From Ophiocordyceps camponoti-saundersi (nom. inval.) (lineage: Eukaryota > Ascomycota > Sordariomycetes > Hypocreales > Ophiocordycipitaceae), in assembly GCA_003339415.1 (NCBI GenBank), contig PDHQ01000432.1:1-24322 (forward strand): a stretch of 24,322 nt of DNA, in the 5' to 3' direction. Positions 19,433-24,322 of the stretch are shown in pieces. Below the pieces are notes generated by a model that was not told the origin of the DNA, did no database searches, and saw nothing but the letters and a program-made list of their open reading frames with translations. The position numbers were made by a program, and so were the translations under genes. Numbering within the stretch: position 1 is the stretch's first letter; every line of letters starts with the position of its first letter.

Positions 19433-21100
19433 TATTTATAATAAACTTTAAAACTTATTTTTATAATTTTAAATATAAAATATATTAAGTAATATTAATA
19501 AATATAGCTAAATTTAAATTATTAATAAATATATTAAAATATTATAATATAATAAAAATTATTTATTAGGAAAATAAAAAAAGATAACTAAAAGTAATTT
19601 CTTACTTTTATAAATAATAATTTTAATATTATATAATTTATAGCTTAGTAAATAAGATTTTATAGATAGGCTTTTTTAAAGCTTATATATATTTTTTCTT
19701 TTTAATAAGATATAAACTTCGCTTTTTAATTATTTTTCTTTAAAAAGTTAAAGCTTTTAGCTTATAAGTTTTTTCCCTATTTTTTAGAAAATACCTTATA
19801 TTTTCTTATCTCTAACCCTTTCCCCTTAATAAATATTCCTTTTTAAGTTATTAAAAAAAAATCTAATTTACTATTTTTAATATTATATTATAAAAATTTA
19901 TTAAGCTTAATAATATCTTTATTAGCTTTTTAAAAAGTTATAAATAACTTTTTATAATAATTTTAACTAAGCTTTTTTAAGAATATATTACTTATAAATA
20001 TTTCTTTACTTAATATTAAACTTTTAATATTATAGTTTTCTAAAAAATAGGAAAAAGCTTAAAAGTTTATTAAACTTTAAGTAGCTACCGCCTTATCTCT
20101 TTTCTTAATATTATAAGTAAAATTTTTAAAATTATAATAGCGAAGAAAATATCCTACGCGGCGGAGTTTATAAGAATCTTATTATAAGGTTAGATAAGTA
20201 ACTAGCTTAACTAATTTACTAATAGCGTTTTATTTCTTTTAATAAAGTTTATTTATATTACTTAAAGCTTTTAAGATTTTACCTTTCTCCTAATATTAAA
20301 TATAATAAATACTTTTAATTATATTTTATATTTTAAGCTAATAAAAATCCTTAACTTTTTTAGCTTTCTTAAATAGATTATAGCTTTCCTCTACTTTTAT
20401 TTTTCTAACTATACTTTTTACTTAAAAGTTAATAATAGATTATTAAACTTTTTCTTTATTTTTATTAAAATCCTTTAAAGCTCCTTACTCTTTTTAGTAT
20501 TATTTATTTTATATATCTTATCTTTTTATAAGCGCTTAGAATAAGCGATTAATATACTTATTATTAGATTTATAGATAATATTAATATTTTTAATATTAA
20601 GTATATTTTTACTTAAGTCCGCCGCTAGCTTAAATAAGCTTAGAGTATTTATTATAACGAAGTAATAGAGTATAAAATAACCTTTTAGCTATTTAAAAGT
20701 AAGCTTTTTTATTTTATAAAAGCTTACTTTACTAATATAACTCCGCTAATCCTTAATAAAAATATTATTTAACTTATATAAAAAATATTAAAGTTTAGAT
20801 TTATTATAAACTTTAGTAAAAGCTATACTTTTACCGCTTTATAAAAAAGCTTACTTATTAATAGCTAGCTTTAACTAAGCTTATTTTATTTATTTAAAGC
20901 TTCTTACTTTTTTAAGTAAGAGAAATCTATATTAAAATTATTAAGTTTATAATCGCTTTTAGCGCTATAATTTACTCCGCTTTAACCCCGCTAAGTAAAG
21001 AACTTAAAAGCCCTGTTTTCTAATAGCTAGCTATAACTTAGTTTAAATACCTTTATATTATTTTTAAGATATACTAAATAACTTTTTCTTATTATATTAA
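19433..21100 (+). pseudogene. LINE ORF2 reverse transcriptase relic
   Basis: The LINE resumes on the plus strand after the gypsy element. At about 20080-20160 it reads as the LINE block SYRPISLLN-x-x-SK-x-x-E-x-IIA-x-RISY. At about 20400-20440 comes LKVNNR. At about 20461-20490 is the GIPQGS-x-LSP block with Gln as TAA. At 20505-20570 is a LYI-SLYKR-like strand, and at 20569-20580 the catalytic FIDD box (now F-I-D-N, second Asp lost). A HGAKF-like end follows near 20690-20735. The order and wording match Tad1-clade ORF2. Insertion of three other elements plus many RIP stops make it dead. Confidence 0.86.
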
Positions 21101-21330
21101 GTTTAAAACCTTTATCCCTTTTATTAATATTTACTTATCTTATTATACTACTTATAACTATTAACTTTTTTATAGTAAAAGGCCTATAGCTTATATCTGC
21201 TCCGCTTTTAAAAGAATTATTATATATTTTTACTAATATTATAAAAGTTAGCCCCGCCCTGCTTATATCCCCCTTAAATCCTTTTAATCCTCCTTTATTA
21301 CTTAAGTATAAACTCTAAATATCGCCTCTT

Positions 21331-21399
21331 AGTCCCTTAAAACTTTAAAAGTTATTTTTATAAAAGTCCCTTAAAACTTTAAAAGCTTATTTTTATAAA
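21331..21399. repeat. 34/35-bp tandem duplication
   Basis: The segment starting AGTCCCTTAAAACTTT at 21331-21364 is repeated head to tail at 21365-21399, with one extra C as the only difference. The near identity in a heavily mutated region suggests it arose after most of the RIP. Confidence 0.92.
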
Positions 21400-22394
21400 A
21401 AATAGTAATTTTACTAAAACTTTAAGGAAATTAGGCTTTAAAAATATAGCTAGTTCTCCGAATACCTTATTAATAAATTATTTTAATTAAAACTTAATAA
21501 CGCTTTATAAATTTATTAAAGCTTTCTAAAATTCATAAATAGTATTTTAATTTAGCTTTATAATAGTAAAATTAGCCTTAATAAGTTTTTTAATATTTAT
21601 AATATTCTTATAATTATAACCTCTTATTACTTTTATAATAATAAGAAAAATAAAATAATAGCTTACCTCGCTTTATATTATAAACTAATTACTTATAAAG
21701 GATACTTTTATTAATATTTTCTATAAATTTAATTTAAAATTATAAGGACTTTAATAAAGCTTTTAGCTATAAAGCTATTATAAGCCCTCTTACTTTATAA
21801 TTTATTTACTTATAACGCCTCCGCTAATTTAACCTCTTTTTATTATTTTATAATATTTAAATATATTAAAATACTTAAATATAAGGTTTAAGCGTAAAAG
21901 TTAGTTTTTAATATTTTTACTATATAATTACCGCTATCTATTTACTTTATATTTTACTCCTAACTTTACTTTTTATTTTACTTAGCTTTACTTAGCCCGC
22001 TTAGCTTTCTTACCCTTTTTCCCGCCCCGCCCTTTACCTTATCTTTTACGCTTAATAATATTTTTAACTTTTATAAGCTTATTTTTTAAGCTATTATTAT
22101 TAGTTTTTACTATATACTTAGATATTATTAATATAGATTTTATAAAAGATAATTTTAATATTTAAATAAAGTTTAGCTTAAGCTTTAACTCCTCCTTTGC
22201 CGCCTCCTTAGCTTTTTTCTCCCCCGCTTTCTATTTCTCTTTACTTTTCTTTATATTACTTATCTCTTTTATTTTACTCGCCCCCTTAACTTTATTTACC
22301 TTTTTCTTATCTTCTCTAACTATAAATAAGTTTAATTTACTTTTTAATATTAATATAATAAAAATTAATATTTAAGTTACCGCTTTATTCTCCG

Positions 22395-22432
22395 CTTTTA
22401 GCTTTACTTTTAGCTTTAGCTTTAGCTTTAGT
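22395..22432. repeat. Hexanucleotide microsatellite (TTTAGC)n
   Basis: About five to six slightly imperfect copies of TTTAGC. It contains no RIP-sensitive CA or TG dinucleotide. Confidence 0.9.
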
Positions 22433-22636
22433 AGATTTAAATTAAAAATATATTAAATTTTAATAATATTTTTTAAAATATACTTAAATTAGTTAATTTT
22501 AATATAATTTATTACCTTTTAATTAATATTATTTTATATTTAATTAAAATTATATATTATATTATATATAATAAATTAAAAATTTTATATTTCTTAATAT
22601 ATTTTTAAATTAAATTTTTATAAGAATAATATAATA

Positions 22637-22885
22637 AGATTTTTTAAGCTAATAATAGTAATAATAATTATTATTATTATAAATATTTTTACCGTTATTA
22701 TTATTACTTTTTTTACTTTTATTATAAACTTTACTATTATTATTATAGTTACTATTATCTAAACTAGCGCCTCCGCCCTTATACCCCTTACTATTACTTT
22801 CGCTTTCTTTTTTATACCCGCTATTATTATTATTTTTACTTATAATCTAATTATTATATTTATTATTATTATTATTATTATCGCT
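22637..22885. repeat. Interrupted TTA/TAA trinucleotide microsatellites
   Basis: Several runs of ATT/TTA and AAT, including a self-complementary AATAATAATTATTATTATT at about 22660-22679, with longer runs at 22735-22749, 22822-22835 and 22861-22880. These are probably secondary expansions in AT-rich LINE sequence. Confidence 0.8.
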
Positions 22886-23669
22886 CCGCCCCTCTCCTTA
22901 CTTTCCGCTTTATTTATATTAATAATTATATATCTACTAAGCATTCTAAAGTAAATTAGTATTAATATATAAAATTCCTAAAAAAAGTATTAATAATTAT
23001 AATAATAAGAGTAATATTAAGGGCGGCTGCTAAAGCGGCTAATTTTACTAAAGCGCTTACTTAAAGCGTTATTATTATTTTATTAAGTTAAAGCTCCGAT
23101 ATCTTATTCCGCTTTTATATATTATATAAGTTAACTTAGTTTTTTCTTATTATTTATTATTAGCTATATTTAAAATTTTACTCCGCTTTATATTATTTTA
23201 TATTTATTAATAAGCTACTTAATATCCTCTTTTACAAATATATTATATTATTTTTATTATAATAATATATAACTTTTTTAAATATATTTATAACCTAATT
23301 AATATTTTAAGCCTTAATTCTAATTTCGCCCTTAATTTCTAATTTTATTTACCTTCTAATATTTATATTAAGCCTTAATATAATTAAAATAATTAGCTAA
23401 TTATAAGCTTATATATTTTATTAGCTTTATATATAGCTAATATTATATAATATTATTTATTTTATTATTTTTAATATAAGATTTTATAATTAGCTAGCTA
23501 AATTATATATATAATATAAAATAAGTTATAAAACTTATTATAAATAATCTAAAGTATATTTATTATTATTATTTTACTAATATAGCTATATAATTTTTAT
23601 TATTTTCCTTTTATTATAAAAATTAAAAGGAAAAGTTAAAAAAAAGGGGTTAAAAATATACCTTTTTTT

Positions 23670-23727
23670 AAAAATAATAAAAAAAAGAAAAAAAAGAAAA
23701 GAAAAAAAAAGTAAAAAAGAAAAAAAT
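23670..23727. repeat. Polypurine tract
   Basis: Nearly uninterrupted A with scattered G (AAAAAGAAAA pattern), followed by a run of seven C. It could form unusual DNA structure. A role as LINE 3' signal is possible but unproven. Confidence 0.85.
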
Positions 23728-23769
23728 ATAGCCCCCCCCTTTTTAATTACTAATAGATAATAAAGCGGC

Positions 23770-23945
23770 TACCTTACTACTTTATTTTACCCCCCCTCGG
23801 ACTTTCTTTCCTCCGCCCTACGCTATATTACCTCGCCTTATACTACCCCACACCGCCCCGTACCGCCCCGCGCTACGCTATATTACCCCGCTTTTTCCGC
23901 CCCGCGCTTTATAAACTTTCCTTTTCTCCGTATTCCCCTCCTTAC
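23770..23945. other. GC-rich pyrimidine patch with internal repeat
   Basis: The plus strand is dominated by C and T, with CCGCCC motifs. CTACGCTATATTACC occurs at about 23819 and again at about 23874, an imperfect direct repeat some 55 bp apart. A CACACC at about 23848 is one of very few surviving CA sites in this part of the window. Confidence 0.6.
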
Positions 23946-24160
23946 CTTACTTTTCTTATATTATTTAAAATTACCTTTAAGTAATAAGCTTATTATATTA
24001 TATTATTATTAGTTATTACTATACTTTTATATAAGTATATAGTAAGCTTTCTTTTTATAGTTAGGGGGTTTTATTTTACTTTAAGGGATTTTTCCTATTT
24101 ATTATATTATAAAAGCTTTAGATATTATAAAAGCTTTTAATATATAAATAAATAAATAAT

Positions 24161-24322
24161 AATATAATTAATATAATTAATATAATTAATATAATTAATA
24201 TAATTAATATAATTAATATAATTAATATAATTAATATAATTAATATAATTAATATAATTAATATAATTAATATAATTAATATAATTAATATAATTAATAT
24301 AATTAATATAATTAATATAATT
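24161..24322. repeat. 9-bp tandem repeat array, right flank
   Basis: Eighteen perfect copies of AATATAATT (a rotation of the left-hand unit AATTAATAT, same strand) run to the window edge. With the array at 1-126 it brackets the LINE, so this is likely one satellite split by the LINE insertion. Confidence 0.97.

Larger units (their letters stand above)
21100..23350 (+). pseudogene. LINE ORF2 C-terminal part (thumb, possible RNase H) relic
   Basis: Downstream of the reverse transcriptase the plus strand continues partly open. The reading around 23025-23200 (a basic Leu/Lys-rich helix followed by a K-x-PTSYS-like block) resembles the C-terminal region of fungal LINE ORF2. I could not confirm the RNase H active-site motifs that many Tad1-type elements carry between. 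The minus strand at 21900-22440 encodes a Lys/Glu-rich open frame, which I regard as antisense. Microsatellite expansions (22395-22432, 22637-22885) and a 34-bp duplication lie inside. Confidence 0.45.
127..24160 (+). mobile_element. Tad1-type LINE (non-LTR retrotransposon), RIP-degraded and split by three insertions
   Basis: Four separated segments (127-1679, 10827-11237, 11833-12421, 19433-24160) carry plus-strand LINE domains in the correct order: an ORF1 with CCHC knuckles, an apurinic-type endonuclease (QEPW-like and GDFNAHH-like motifs) and a reverse transcriptase with an SYRPIS-like block and FIDD. The gaps between segments are exactly a copia element, a SINE and a gypsy element, each with its own target duplication. 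Subtracting these leaves about 7.3 kb, a normal size for a full-length Tad1-clade LINE. Both ends abut the same 9-bp array, so the LINE apparently inserted into that satellite. The exact 5' and 3' ends are inferred from the array borders. Confidence 0.82.
23350..24160 (+). other. LINE 3' untranslated region, low complexity
   Basis: No coding signature seen. The region holds an A/G-only tract (about 23670-23727), a C/T-dominated GC-rich patch (about 23770-23945), inverted AT-rich segments (about 23985-24050) and an AAAT-repeat (24146-24158) just before the 9-bp array. The last may be the LINE tail. Confidence 0.5.

Noticed and set aside
19433..22440. Minus-strand Lys/Glu-rich open frame, at first read as a transposase-like protein with a helix-turn-helix
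   Set aside because: The plus strand in the same place carries ordered LINE reverse transcriptase motifs (SYRPIS-like, GIPQGS-like, FIDD). The minus frame has no catalytic motif and is explained as antisense.
1..24322. Mitochondrial or bacterial origin suggested by the high AT content
   Set aside because: Stops coincide with RIP-sensitive codons, and the content is fungal LINE, copia and chromovirus elements with target duplications.

Overview
The window reads as a block of dead, nested retrotransposons from a filamentous ascomycete (Pezizomycotina). It is extremely AT-rich and almost devoid of the dinucleotides CA and TG, while TA is greatly over-represented and CC, CT and CG survive. That is the signature of repeat-induced point mutation (RIP), which turns CpA into TpA on both strands. 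Every coding region is recognisable only by conserved motifs, with in-frame TAA/TAG where Gln or Trp codons stood and Cys, His and Asp codons shifted to Tyr or Asn. I see no intact gene and no single-copy host gene.

Layout, outermost first. (1) A perfect 9-bp tandem repeat (unit AATTAATAT) fills 1-126 and, in the same orientation, 24161-24322. (2) Between the arrays lies a plus-strand Tad1-type LINE, about 7.3 kb once later insertions are subtracted: ORF1 with CCHC knuckles (about 670-1679), ORF2 endonuclease (10827-11237 and 11833-12421), reverse transcriptase (19433-21100) and a C-terminal part (to about 23350). (3) A minus-strand Ty1/copia element (1680-10821) interrupts it, with two 431-bp LTRs and a 5-bp target duplication. 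(4) A 567-bp SINE-like element with a tRNA-like head (11252-11818, 14-bp target duplication) and a plus-strand Ty3/gypsy chromovirus (12422-19427, two 186-bp LTRs, target duplication ATTTA) also interrupt the LINE. (5) Third-level insertions: a 2.9-kb element (3056-5979, 15-bp duplication) inside the copia reverse transcriptase, and a second, inverted, 5'-truncated SINE copy (17196-17704, 15-bp duplication) inside the gypsy chromodomain.

The least ordinary part is the SINE family. It has three consecutive GC-rich hairpins near its 5' end, a TA-repeat 3' end and LINE-style target duplications. Its last 130 or so bases are shared with the otherwise unrelated 2.9-kb insertion, which suggests a common 3' tail recognised by one LINE machinery.

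Limits: all calls were made by eye. RIP-degraded antisense frames also look deceptively open, and I rejected several attractive open frames for that reason.
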